A DNA stretch of 64,000 bases, from NCBI GenBank assembly GCA_002428985.1, contig DIYL01000026.1:1-64000 (forward strand), given 5' to 3'. This document shows positions 9,688 to 18,092 of the stretch, in pieces. Under the pieces are notes generated by a model that was not told where the DNA came from, searched no databases, and saw only the letters and a list, made by a program, of their open reading frames with translations. The translations under genes and the position numbers were made by a program. The first letter of the stretch is position 1. Each line of letters begins with the position of its first letter. The DNA is from Anaerolineales bacterium UBA6055. Lineage in GTDB: Bacteria > Chloroflexota > Anaerolineae > Aggregatilineales > Phototrophicaceae.

Positions 9688-9837
9688 CTAATTAGCCAAG
9701 TTGCGACGATTGCGACAGCGTTTACTACAGTATTTAATCTCTTCCCAATTCTTCTCCCATTTTTTGCGCCATGTGAAAGGTCGTTGACATACAACACAGA
9801 TTTTTTCTGGTAAATCTGACTTTTTGGTATTTTTCAT
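9688..9837 (-). CDS. DUF2256 small zinc-ribbon-like protein
   Basis: A 49-residue basic protein translated by eye. It has the pattern C-x2-C then CSKRC: CVVCQRPFTWRKKW followed by KYCSKRCRNRR. This fits the DUF2256 family, small presumed metal-binding proteins often encoded beside photolyase/cryptochrome genes. It is 8 bp upstream of the FAD-domain gene and so is the first gene of the three-gene photolyase operon. The molecular role is unknown. Confidence 0.8.
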   Translation of the reverse strand: MKNTKKSDLPEKICVVCQRPFTWRKKWEKNWEEIKYCSKRCRNRRNLAN

Positions 9838-9902
9838 AACAATAAATCCTCCGATCATACACAGTTTAAAGAAGAGGATTTAAAAATACATAAATATCAA
9901 AT

Positions 9903-9933
9903 AAAAAAGCCCGATGAAAATTCACCGAGCTTT
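9903..9933 (-). terminator. Intrinsic terminator after nuoI
   Basis: On the minus strand a stem AAGCTCGGTGAA / TTCATCGGGCTT is followed by a T run. It lies between the nuoI stop and the photolyase operon and would end the iscX-nuo transcript. Confidence 0.8.
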
Positions 9934-9956
9934 ACAAAATGCTAATTTTTCATACG

Positions 9957-10799
9957 CTATTCACCACGTTTTTCAGCACGTTTCTTTCTACGTTCAAGTG
10001 CTTTACGACGACGTTCTTCGCGTTTTGCTTCGTCTTCATTCCAAGGTGTTGCGCCCTCTGCAGCAGGTGCAGCTTTTGCTTCTGCCTTTGGTTGTTCTTG
10101 TACTGGTGCAGCTTTTGCTTCCGCTTTCGGTTTTTCTTGTGCTGGTGCAGCTTTCTTAGCACTACCACGGGGAGCAGATTTGCCACGACGCGCTTCTTTT
10201 GCTGCGTCCTTATGTTCCCATGTACCACGCACTTGCATCTCTTCATAAGCGCGTGTTGGAGCAATATTACGCCAATATGAAACAGGTTTTGATAAACGTT
10301 CTTTATCGTGGATGTGGTGGGTTGTGCGGTCATAACTTGCTAATTCGTAATCATGATCCATTTTGATTGCATCAAATGGACAATATTCTGCACAAAAGCC
10401 ACAGTTCATACAAATATCAATATCAATAAAGAATGCTTCTGGTTCAGGGACCGGACGACCTGTGTCAGGATCATTACCACGGACAATCCAAATACATTGT
10501 GGCGGACATACTTTTGCGCAAATCCCGCAACTTGTACACCAATCTTTATCAGGGCGAGTTGGATGATCTTCATCCTCTACAACAAGGAATGGTACAAACC
10601 GAAATCGCTCAGGCACAGCAACTTTTTCGTCAGGATATTGAACAGTCATAATGCCCTTACCTTTTGTTCCCTGACGGATTTCAAAATTATCTGTTGATGG
10701 CGCATATTTACGGAAACCGTATCGCACATCATCAACATATGACTCTACGAAATGACGAAGAGTCAACATCAACCCTTTTGCCAATCCTGTACCGTACAT
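9957..10799 (-). CDS. nuoI: NADH-quinone oxidoreductase subunit I with extended basic tail
   Basis: 280 residues, longer than typical NuoI. Two 4Fe-4S motifs are complete: CTSCGICAKVCP and CMNCGFCAEYCP. They form clusters N6a and N6b that pass electrons towards NuoB. After about residue 190 there is an extension with two near-identical 13-residue units (APAQEKPKAEAKA, APVQEQPKAEAKA). It then ends in a basic tail beginning ATPWNEDEAKREERRRKAL, which resembles the tail of NuoB here. The start at 10799 has GAGGAGTTATT upstream. It is the last gene of iscX-nuoB-nuoCD-nuoI. Confidence 0.93.
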   Translation of the reverse strand: MYGTGLAKGLMLTLRHFVESYVDDVRYGFRKYAPSTDNFEIRQGTKGKGIMTVQYPDEKVAVPERFRFVPFLVVEDEDHPTRPDKDWCTSCGICAKVCPPQCIWIVRGNDPDTGRPVPEPEAFFIDIDICMNCGFCAEYCPFDAIKMDHDYELASYDRTTHHIHDKERLSKPVSYWRNIAPTRAYEEMQVRGTWEHKDAAKEARRGKSAPRGSAKKAAPAQEKPKAEAKAAPVQEQPKAEAKAAPAAEGATPWNEDEAKREERRRKALERRKKRAEKRGE

Positions 10800-10858
10800 A
10801 ATAACTCCTCTGTTAAAGGGCAGATTTTATATTATCTGCCCAATTATTTTCTCAATAT

Positions 10859-12748
10859 CTAGCGGTCAGTTTCACCAAGAACGATGTCAATACTGCCAAG
10901 AACACCGACAATATCAGCAACTTTATATCCCTTACTCATGATGCCTAGTGGAGTTAGATTGATGAAGCTTGGTGCACGAACATGATAACGCCATGGGTTG
11001 GATGTTCCACCACGAGCACCTCCTGAGACAAGATAATACCCGAGCTCACCTTTACCATTTTCAACACGACCATAAGATTCTCCAAGCGGTATTCTCGGAG
11101 CATATGCACCAGGTTTACCATCAGCCCAGATAGATTCACCTTGTGTTGCTTCTAGACGAGGTAGGATTTGCTTGAGAATGCGTACACTTTCACGCATTTC
11201 TTTTACACGCACTTTATAACGTGCATACATATCACCCTCTTGTTCAACTGCAACATCAAAGTCAAGTTCAGGATAGATACTATATGGATCAGCACGACGC
11301 ACATCGTAAGCTACCCCACTGCCACGCAACAATGGACCAGCAGCACTGTAGTTAATCGCATCTTCATAACTCAAATACCCAACACCCTTTGAACGTTCGA
11401 GAACGATCTCATTCTGTGTCAGAAGTTGTTCAAGTTCATCAATTGTTTGTGGGATCCGTTCATTAATCATCTCGGTCAAGAACTGCATCGTATTGTAATC
11501 ACGGACACGATCATTGGTCAGGTTTGTTACACTTTTAATACGTTCAGGTAAATCAGCAAAAACACCACCAAAGCGCATATAGTTGCACATCATACGGCTA
11601 CCCGCAACGGCTTCAAAGAAGTCCATGATACGTTCACGTTCTTGGATGAAATATAGTACTGGTGTAAAGAACGCACCAATATCATTCATCCAGAAACCAA
11701 TCGCCCATAGATGATTAACAATCCGGCTCAATTCAACCATCAATACACGAATGACTTCGCAGCGGTAAGTTGGGTCATTATATTTCTTACCGAGGCTCAT
11801 AAGTTGTTCGACAGCTAGCACATAGCCGTGGTTGTTACCCATACTAGAAATGTAGTCGAGTCGATCTGTAAACGGAATATTGTGCAAATAGGTGTTCCGC
11901 TCACCAATTTTCTCATGGTTACGGTGCAAGTAACCCATTACAGGTTCAAGGGAAGTTACAGTCTCACCATCAACGGTAAGTACCATGCGGAATACACCGT
12001 GCGTACTAGGATGATGAGGTCCCATGTTAACAACAAGTTCGTTTGTTTCTAAGCCGTCTTTATCGACAATACGCTCAACATCAACACCTAGCCCCATTGA
12101 CTCATAAATACCTTGTTCAGAGGTATCCATCAAACGGTTCAAGTCAATGTCAGTCGGATACGTTACATTTTTACCAAAGACATTCTTCTCTTCGGAGCGA
12201 TGTACGTGCCCACCCGGCCAACGACTACCAAACGGTTTATGATCTTCTTCATAATATGCTTCTTTCCAATCCTTACGCATCGGGTGACCATGAAAGCCTT
12301 CCCACATCAAAATGCGTTTCATGTTTGGATGTCCAGCAAAGTTTATGCCGTACAAATCCCATGCTTCACGTTCTTGGAAGTCAGCACCACGCCAAACATC
12401 TATTAACGATGGAATTTCCGCTTTATCACGTTCGGTTTGCGCTTTAAAGACCAAAGCACGACCGCCTGTTGTACGGTAAGCGTGATAAACCATTTCCAGA
12501 TGATCGACACCTTCTTCGACACCAAGATAATCGACCGCGGTAGCACTAGAAAGATAATCAAAATTCAGTTCATCACGCATTGTCTGTGCGATATCAACAA
12601 GCTTGTCTTTATCGACAATAATCCCTTCATATCCTTCACGACTATCCATCGAGATGGCATCTGGGTATTTTGATTTCAAATACTCAATCGATTCTTCGAT
12701 TGAAGAAGTATCGACTTGTTCTCCAGGAGCAACTGCCTGATCTGTCAT
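10859..12748 (-). CDS. nuoCD: NADH-quinone oxidoreductase fused subunit C/D
   Basis: 629 residues. NuoC (30 kDa-like) occupies about residues 1-190 (DFQEREAWDLYGINFAGHP); a linker leads to NuoD (49 kDa-like) from about 230. NuoD has NMGPHHPSTHGVFRM, the quinone-site region VMGYLHRNHEKIGE and the C-terminal DIVLGETDR. These subunits form part of the Complex I connecting module and quinone pocket. The gene starts 6 bp after nuoB, with AGGATAGAG as ribosome site. The fused CD arrangement is known in several phyla. Confidence 0.95.
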   Translation of the reverse strand: MTDQAVAPGEQVDTSSIEESIEYLKSKYPDAISMDSREGYEGIIVDKDKLVDIAQTMRDELNFDYLSSATAVDYLGVEEGVDHLEMVYHAYRTTGGRALVFKAQTERDKAEIPSLIDVWRGADFQEREAWDLYGINFAGHPNMKRILMWEGFHGHPMRKDWKEAYYEEDHKPFGSRWPGGHVHRSEEKNVFGKNVTYPTDIDLNRLMDTSEQGIYESMGLGVDVERIVDKDGLETNELVVNMGPHHPSTHGVFRMVLTVDGETVTSLEPVMGYLHRNHEKIGERNTYLHNIPFTDRLDYISSMGNNHGYVLAVEQLMSLGKKYNDPTYRCEVIRVLMVELSRIVNHLWAIGFWMNDIGAFFTPVLYFIQERERIMDFFEAVAGSRMMCNYMRFGGVFADLPERIKSVTNLTNDRVRDYNTMQFLTEMINERIPQTIDELEQLLTQNEIVLERSKGVGYLSYEDAINYSAAGPLLRGSGVAYDVRRADPYSIYPELDFDVAVEQEGDMYARYKVRVKEMRESVRILKQILPRLEATQGESIWADGKPGAYAPRIPLGESYGRVENGKGELGYYLVSGGARGGTSNPWRYHVRAPSFINLTPLGIMSKGYKVADIVGVLGSIDIVLGETDR

Positions 12749-12754
12749 ATGACT

Positions 12755-13639
12755 CTATCCTTCATCTGCATCTTCAGCACGGCGGGATGCACGAATCGCC
12801 TTACGAGCCAAAGCACGTAAACGGCGTTTTTCGCGAATATCTTCAGCTTCTGACCATGGTGTACCGCCAGTAGGTAATTTAAAGTTTAGTGCATCGGTGG
12901 ACACTTCAGCTACAGTTTCGGTTTTCTCTGCCACTTCAACTTTAGACTTAGCAGCAACTTGCGTAGTTGATGGTAATTCACGTACACCAAGTAGTTCTGT
13001 ATCTTCTGCCGCAGTCTCAGCTTGACGGCGAATCATATCCATCTGACGAGGATCAATAATATCAGGTCCCAACACAGGGATAGGAGTAGGTTCAGAAGGT
13101 CCTACACCATACCATGGGACATCATCCCCATTAGCAATACTTTGTCCATCAATTTTCTTCTGCAATGCAATCATGCCATACAACAAAGCTTGTGGGGTTG
13201 GAGGACAACCCGGTACATACACATCTACTGGCAAGTATTTATCCATACCAGATACAACGTTGTATCCCTCTTTAAACGGTCCACCGCCACTAGCACAAGC
13301 GCCCATCGCAAGAACATACTTTGGCTCTGGCATTTGGTTGTACAAACGTACAATCGGCACAACCATCTTCTTCGTCACCGTACCTGACACAATCATTAAG
13401 TCCGACTGACGAGGAGTTGCACGCATCACCTCAAAACCAAAGCGGGAAAAATCGAAACGTGACGATGCTGTAGCAATCATCTCAATTGCACAACATGCCA
13501 AACCAAAAAGCATAGGCCACATAGAATTACGGCGACCCCAGTTGTAGAGCTGGCTCAAACTTGTAATTGCGACATTGTTTTCCAACTCAACCGGAACAGG
13601 GAACTCTGTTTTATTTAATTCCTGTAAATTCAATTCCAT
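12755..13639 (-). CDS. nuoB: NADH-quinone oxidoreductase subunit B with extended basic tail
   Basis: 294 residues; NuoB proteins are usually much shorter. The cluster N2 ligands are visible: adjacent cysteines in ACCAIEM, then GACASGGGP and PGCPPTPQALL. After about residue 175 the protein continues with an acidic/Ala linker and ends in a basic tail starting GGTPWSEAEDIREKRRLRAL. That tail aligns without gaps with the tail of NuoI here. The ATG directly abuts the iscX stop (TAAATG), suggesting translational coupling. Confidence 0.95.
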   Translation of the reverse strand: MELNLQELNKTEFPVPVELENNVAITSLSQLYNWGRRNSMWPMLFGLACCAIEMIATASSRFDFSRFGFEVMRATPRQSDLMIVSGTVTKKMVVPIVRLYNQMPEPKYVLAMGACASGGGPFKEGYNVVSGMDKYLPVDVYVPGCPPTPQALLYGMIALQKKIDGQSIANGDDVPWYGVGPSEPTPIPVLGPDIIDPRQMDMIRRQAETAAEDTELLGVRELPSTTQVAAKSKVEVAEKTETVAEVSTDALNFKLPTGGTPWSEAEDIREKRRLRALARKAIRASRRAEDADEG

Positions 13640-13852
13640 TTAGAAACCGGTCTCCTCGTACCACTCACGTAAAATATCCTTCAGAATCCCGTCATTAACC
13701 AAGATAGGATCATCTGCAAAATCCGGCAAATTAATTATCCACCGATTTAGTTCCTCTAAACTTACTTCATCTAACTTAGCATTGGGATAAGCTTCCATCA
13801 AAGCTAATACAATTTCATATGAAGAGTCCCAATATAATGCTGAGTTCGACAT
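13640..13852 (-). CDS. iscX: IscX-like Fe-S assembly accessory protein
   Basis: 70 residues. The pattern YWDSSYEIVLALMEAYPNAK, the LNRWIINLPDFADDP segment and ILREWYEETGF follow E. coli IscX closely (WTDSREIGEALYDAYP, WICDLEDFDDDP, LVWLDEA). IscX binds IscS and modulates cluster assembly. Here it is the first gene of the Complex I mini-operon, directly abutting nuoB, which needs cluster N2. That position suggests a dedicated link between cluster supply and Complex I. Confidence 0.85.
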   Translation of the reverse strand: MSNSALYWDSSYEIVLALMEAYPNAKLDEVSLEELNRWIINLPDFADDPILVNDGILKDILREWYEETGF

Positions 13853-14085
13853 AAATTACTTTGATACTCTATTCTAACACGTTTGCGCCAAAACTTTTAA
13901 TCACCATGTAAGATACTAATCACAATTTAATTGGCATATTATGTTATATATCACACACAAACAAATAACAACTACAGCAATCAACCAACAGCAAAATGTC
14001 TACAAACATGGGCTTGTAAATGTAGCAAGTATAAAGAGCGAATCAGGGATTGTCAAGAATTTCACAATCACCGCGACAACATACA

Positions 14086-15027
14086 TTACTCACTCATTGT
14101 TACAATAGCACCTCGACGATCGACATGGGTAGATTGAACGAGCGCATCCATACCTGCATCAACATAAATAGCTTTCATTGTTTCAGCAGTTTTATCAGCA
14201 ATTTCCTTACTATCGCACAGAGCACATAATGTTGGTCCTGCCCCACCGATAAACACCGACATAGCTCCTACTCGCTTGGATTCAAATCGCACTTCCTCCA
14301 GATATGGCATTAGATTTGCCCGAGCAGGTTCAACCACCATATCCTTTTCCATCCCATCTGCAAGAGCTTCTAAGTCATTACGATGGAGTGCATCAATAAC
14401 ACGTGCGACTTGCCCAGTCTGATAAATCATAGTTTTAAGCGATACCTCAGTAGGAAGTACAGCACGTGCTTCTGCTGTTGGTACAGCAACATCTGGAGTT
14501 ACTAATGCAAGATGTAAATTGTCAGGCACTGGCAATTGTTGAATCGCATCTACTGTGATGCCAGCGATTAATGTGATACCACCCAACAAACAAGGGCCAA
14601 CATTATCTGCATGATACCCACTAACAAGTGCCTCTCCCTCCAAACAAAATGGCAAGAGTTGCTCATACGTAAATGGTTCACCATACAATTTATTTAATGC
14701 AACAACAGATACAACAGAACTTGCGGCACTACTCCCTAGCCCACTTGCCAGTGGTAAACCTTTGAAAAGTTTAATCTTTAGGCCACGTTTTTCTCCCATA
14801 TGATCAAGAAAAGCACGAGCCGAAACAGATGCAACATTTTTATCTGCTTCACGCGGAAGTTTACCGTCATCACCCTCTATATCTGTGATCAAAATCTCAG
14901 GATTATCCTGAAACTCGACAACAGCCCGATCACCCATCCCCTCTATTGCCAAGCCGAGAATATCGAACCCAACACCAAGATTCGCAACTGTTGCAGGGGC
15001 AAAGGCTTCTGCTCTAGTAATTGCCAT
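14086..15027 (-). CDS. thrB: Homoserine kinase
   Basis: 313 residues of the GHMP kinase family. The ATP-binding motif is PLASGLGSSAASSVV, with an N-terminal ATVANLGVGFDILG and a C-terminal GGAGPTLCAL. It phosphorylates homoserine to O-phosphohomoserine, the substrate of threonine synthase, which is encoded divergently next door. The ribosome site is AGGATAGCGAG. Confidence 0.93.
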   Translation of the reverse strand: MAITRAEAFAPATVANLGVGFDILGLAIEGMGDRAVVEFQDNPEILITDIEGDDGKLPREADKNVASVSARAFLDHMGEKRGLKIKLFKGLPLASGLGSSAASSVVSVVALNKLYGEPFTYEQLLPFCLEGEALVSGYHADNVGPCLLGGITLIAGITVDAIQQLPVPDNLHLALVTPDVAVPTAEARAVLPTEVSLKTMIYQTGQVARVIDALHRNDLEALADGMEKDMVVEPARANLMPYLEEVRFESKRVGAMSVFIGGAGPTLCALCDSKEIADKTAETMKAIYVDAGMDALVQSTHVDRRGAIVTMSE

Positions 15028-15079
15028 AAAAACTCGCTATCCTTACGAAAATTCTTCACTCATAAATGAGGATCAACAA

Positions 15080-16372
15080 ATGCCAAGCATACTACAATGT
15101 ATTGATTGTGGACAACAATACCCGATTAATCAAGTTATGTATACCTGCGACACCTGTAATGGTTTACTAGATGTGATTCATGATTTTTCTGAATCTAAAA
15201 CAAAGATCAATCGTGAACTATTTGACAGTAGGCTTGGCACACTCGATCCACCATATAATAGTGGCGTATGGCGGTACAAAGAGCTAATCTACCCTGACCT
15301 TGATAACGATAAAACAGTCAGTCGTATGGAAGGCAACACCAATCTATATCCACTGCCCCGTATCGCCCAATTTGTAGGTGTTGATACGATGTATCTCAAA
15401 CATGAAGGTGAAAACCCGACAGGATCCTTTAAAGACCGTGGTATGACAGGTGGTGTGACGCAAGCCAATGTACTTGGAATGCAACGAGTCGCATGTGCCT
15501 CAACAGGTAATACATCCGCATCTATGGCATCATATGCATCTAGAGCTGGGATGCAAGGGATAATATTCCTCCAAAACAAACAAATTGCATTGGGGAAACT
15601 TGCACAAGGGATAGCATTTGGCGCAACCTGCTTACAAATCAACGCGGACTTTGATCGAAATCTCGAGCTTGTCCGTGAAGTATCGGAGCGTCTCGGTATC
15701 TATGTGTTAAATTCGGTCAATCCATTTCGCCTTGAAGGACAAAAATCTATTATTTTCGAAGTCATTCAACAATTGAAATGGCAAGTTCCAGATTGGATTG
15801 TTGTGCCCGGTGGAAATTTAGGCAACAGTTCTGCTTTCGGTAAAGCATTGTTCGAATTACATCAACTCGGGTTAATTGATAGAATGCCACGACTTGCTAT
15901 TATCCAAGCACAAGGCGCAAACCCACTCTACAAGCATTATCAAGAAGGTTTCAAAAATTTCACACCTGTCAAAGCCGATACGATTGCTACAGCTATTAAA
16001 ATTGGCAATCCTGTGAACTTACAAAAAGCTATCCGAACATTAGAGTGGACAAGTGGTGTTGTCGAACAAGTCACGGATCAACAAATTATGGATGCAAAAG
16101 CCATGGTCGACGGAGTCGGAATTGGGTGTGAGCCTGCATCTGCGTGCTCAGTTGCGGGAACAAAGAAATTGGTTGAGAGAGGCATAATTAAACCCGAAGA
16201 TACAGTCGTTGGAGTGCTTACAGGTCACGTTCTCAAAGATCCGGAAGCGACTATCGGCTATCACGCAGACCAACTCGATCATATCGTGCCTGCATATCGC
16301 AACCAGATGTTACAGGCGGATGACAACATAGACCAAATTATCAACCTATTATCAGATCGAATTCCTGTCTAA
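15080..16372 (+). CDS. thrC: Threonine synthase
   Basis: 430 residues, a PLP enzyme. An N-terminal zinc-ribbon-like part (CIDCGQQY, CDTCNGLL) precedes the PLP-lysine motif ENPTGSFKDRGMTGG and the substrate loop ACASTGNTSASMASYA. It converts O-phosphohomoserine to threonine. It is divergent from thrB over a 52-bp gap, with GAGGATCAACAA before the ATG. Confidence 0.94.
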   Translation: MPSILQCIDCGQQYPINQVMYTCDTCNGLLDVIHDFSESKTKINRELFDSRLGTLDPPYNSGVWRYKELIYPDLDNDKTVSRMEGNTNLYPLPRIAQFVGVDTMYLKHEGENPTGSFKDRGMTGGVTQANVLGMQRVACASTGNTSASMASYASRAGMQGIIFLQNKQIALGKLAQGIAFGATCLQINADFDRNLELVREVSERLGIYVLNSVNPFRLEGQKSIIFEVIQQLKWQVPDWIVVPGGNLGNSSAFGKALFELHQLGLIDRMPRLAIIQAQGANPLYKHYQEGFKNFTPVKADTIATAIKIGNPVNLQKAIRTLEWTSGVVEQVTDQQIMDAKAMVDGVGIGCEPASACSVAGTKKLVERGIIKPEDTVVGVLTGHVLKDPEATIGYHADQLDHIVPAYRNQMLQADDNIDQIINLLSDRIPV

Positions 16373-16427
16373 ATCGTCGCACTACTCAGGCGGAGAGAAG
16401 CATGTCAACTTCTCTCCGCCCAAAACC

Positions 16428-17681
16428 CTAGGTTGTAAGTTCTTCTATAGTGGTTGACGGCATTTCAACTAGAGACAGTGATTGTTCTAAATCCGCGATA
16501 ATATCCTCAGCATCTTCAATACCGAGTGCATAGCGTACAAGATTTTCATTAATCCCGGCCTCTTTACGTTCTTCAGGCGTCAAATCGTAGTAACTGACAT
16601 ACGCAGGTTGTTCAATTAATCCCTCTACCCCACCAAGGCTTGGCGCAATATAGGGTATTTGTAGACGATCAATAAACGCCCCAGTAGATTCTAACCCACC
16701 AGCAACTTCAAAACTTATCACCCCACCAAACCCTGACATTTGTTTCTTTGCAATATCATAATCAGGATGTGATTGAAGTCCTGGATAAAATACACGTTCA
16801 ATCTTAGGGTGATTTTCCAAATACTGTGCGACTTTGAGAGCGGAATCATTCTGATGTTTAACACGAATTCCAAGAGTTTTAATCCCACGTTCTAGTAAAA
16901 ATGCTTGATGCGGGTCAATTATGTTGCCAAACATTCCCCGAGCATCTTTGAGCGCTTTAATCCTCGGTTTACTGCCAGAAATTACACCTGCCATCACATC
17001 ATTATGCCCACCAAAATATTTTGTCGCGCTGTGCATCACAAAATCAATTCCATATTCAATTGGACGTAAATTGACAGGTGTCGCAAACGTGGTGTCAATC
17101 AATGTCATCGCTCGATTTTTCTTGCCTAATTCAGCAATACGTTCTAAGTCAGCAACCCGCAAATAGGGATTAGTTGGTGTTTCAGTAAAAATAAAACGGG
17201 TTTTCTTAGGGATGATCGCGGCCTCCAGAGCATCATAGTCACCCATCGGCACAATAGAGGTCTCAATTCCAAATTTTTTGAGTGTGGTCAAACAAAACTG
17301 GCGAGTGCGACGATAACAATCATCCGTCATGACAATATGTGTATCTGGTTTTAATACCGTCAAAAATAAGGATGTAACAGCAGACATGCCAGATGGATAG
17401 ACTACTGAGTCCTCAGCCCCTTCTAGCTCAGCAATCCGTTTTTCCACCGCCCACACACTCGGATTACCATATCGAGCATATTCTTCACGATCAAGTTCCC
17501 CACCATATACCTTTTTATCAAGAAACTCGACTAATTTAGCTGTATTTTCAAATGTATAGGTCGATGATTGAACAATTGGAGTTGTAATCGAATGAAACCC
17601 CTTTTCACGCGGTGCACCACCATGTACAGATTTTGTACTATGTCCTGAAAACTCTGTTTTTTTCTTTTCTTCATTACTCAT
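16428..17681 (-). CDS. Cys/Met metabolism PLP enzyme (cystathionine gamma-synthase/lyase family)
   Basis: 417 residues. The family features are the PLP lysine in MHSATKYFGGHNDVMAG, an N-terminal GHSTKSVHGG and a C-terminal substrate loop PSLGGVEGLIEQPA. Members make or cleave cystathionine or homocysteine; sequence alone does not separate synthase (MetB-like) from lyase. Control by a SAM-I riboswitch 120-225 bases upstream favours a role in methionine synthesis. The ribosome site is GAGGTTAATTAT. Confidence 0.88.
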   Translation of the reverse strand: MSNEEKKKTEFSGHSTKSVHGGAPREKGFHSITTPIVQSSTYTFENTAKLVEFLDKKVYGGELDREEYARYGNPSVWAVEKRIAELEGAEDSVVYPSGMSAVTSLFLTVLKPDTHIVMTDDCYRRTRQFCLTTLKKFGIETSIVPMGDYDALEAAIIPKKTRFIFTETPTNPYLRVADLERIAELGKKNRAMTLIDTTFATPVNLRPIEYGIDFVMHSATKYFGGHNDVMAGVISGSKPRIKALKDARGMFGNIIDPHQAFLLERGIKTLGIRVKHQNDSALKVAQYLENHPKIERVFYPGLQSHPDYDIAKKQMSGFGGVISFEVAGGLESTGAFIDRLQIPYIAPSLGGVEGLIEQPAYVSYYDLTPEERKEAGINENLVRYALGIEDAEDIIADLEQSLSLVEMPSTTIEELTT

Positions 17682-17696
17682 ATAATTAACCTCAAA

Positions 17697-17742
17697 TATA
17701 AAAAGCCCGAACTATAGTTTAGATTACACAAGTTCGGGCTTC
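17697..17742 (-). terminator. Riboswitch-controlled intrinsic terminator
   Basis: On the minus strand AAGCCCGAACT pairs with AGTTCGGGCTT and is followed by a run of T. It lies between the SAM-I aptamer and the transsulfuration gene, where the expression platform is expected. High SAM should favour termination here. Confidence 0.85.
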
Positions 17743-17807
17743 CGCTTTTGTCATATTGAAAAGGTAGGCAACCTACGGAAAACCTAACGTATAGTTAGGC
17801 GTTTACC

Positions 17808-17906
17808 CTCATCTTCCAGATTAATCTGCCGAAATTAGCACCTTCCCATGCCATTGGGGGTTGCTATGGTTTCACCGAGTCGGTCTCTCCACCACTTCTG
17901 GATAAG
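17808..17906 (-). promoter_or_regulatory. SAM-I (S-box) riboswitch aptamer
   Basis: Read on the minus strand, this matches the S-box core in order: CTTATCCAGA, GGTGGAGAGACCG, GGTGAAACC, GCAACC, AAGGTGCTAATT, GGCAGA and the closing AGATGAG. A terminator follows downstream, then the Cys/Met metabolism gene. SAM binding is expected to switch the gene off by transcription termination. Small extra hairpins between aptamer and terminator (about 17765-17803) may form the antiterminator side. Confidence 0.93.
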
Positions 17907-17941
17907 CGTAAAACTTACAATTTAATTGTTAAGTGAAGCAC

Positions 17942-17970
17942 AATATAACACAAGCGACACCGTGATGCAA
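17942..17970 (-). promoter_or_regulatory. Sigma-70-type promoter of the SAM riboswitch transcript
   Basis: On the minus strand TTGCAT (17965-17970) is followed after exactly 17 bp by TATATT (17942-17947). Transcription would start about 30 bases before the aptamer. Confidence 0.6.
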
Positions 17971-18092
17971 CAGGTAAGAAAACCTCTCGAACCAACGTCA
18001 ACCAAACGGCTAGTCAACGCTTTCAAATTCACCTTGTTTTTTATGTTAAAGTGTACCAAACTAGCGCACGCAATTCTAAATGAGGAGATTAT

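Noticed and set aside
9914..10333. Overlapping ORFs on both strands inside nuoI
   Set aside because: They are products of the Ala/Lys/Glu-rich repeat DNA in the nuoI tail; NuoI itself has clear Fe-S motifs.
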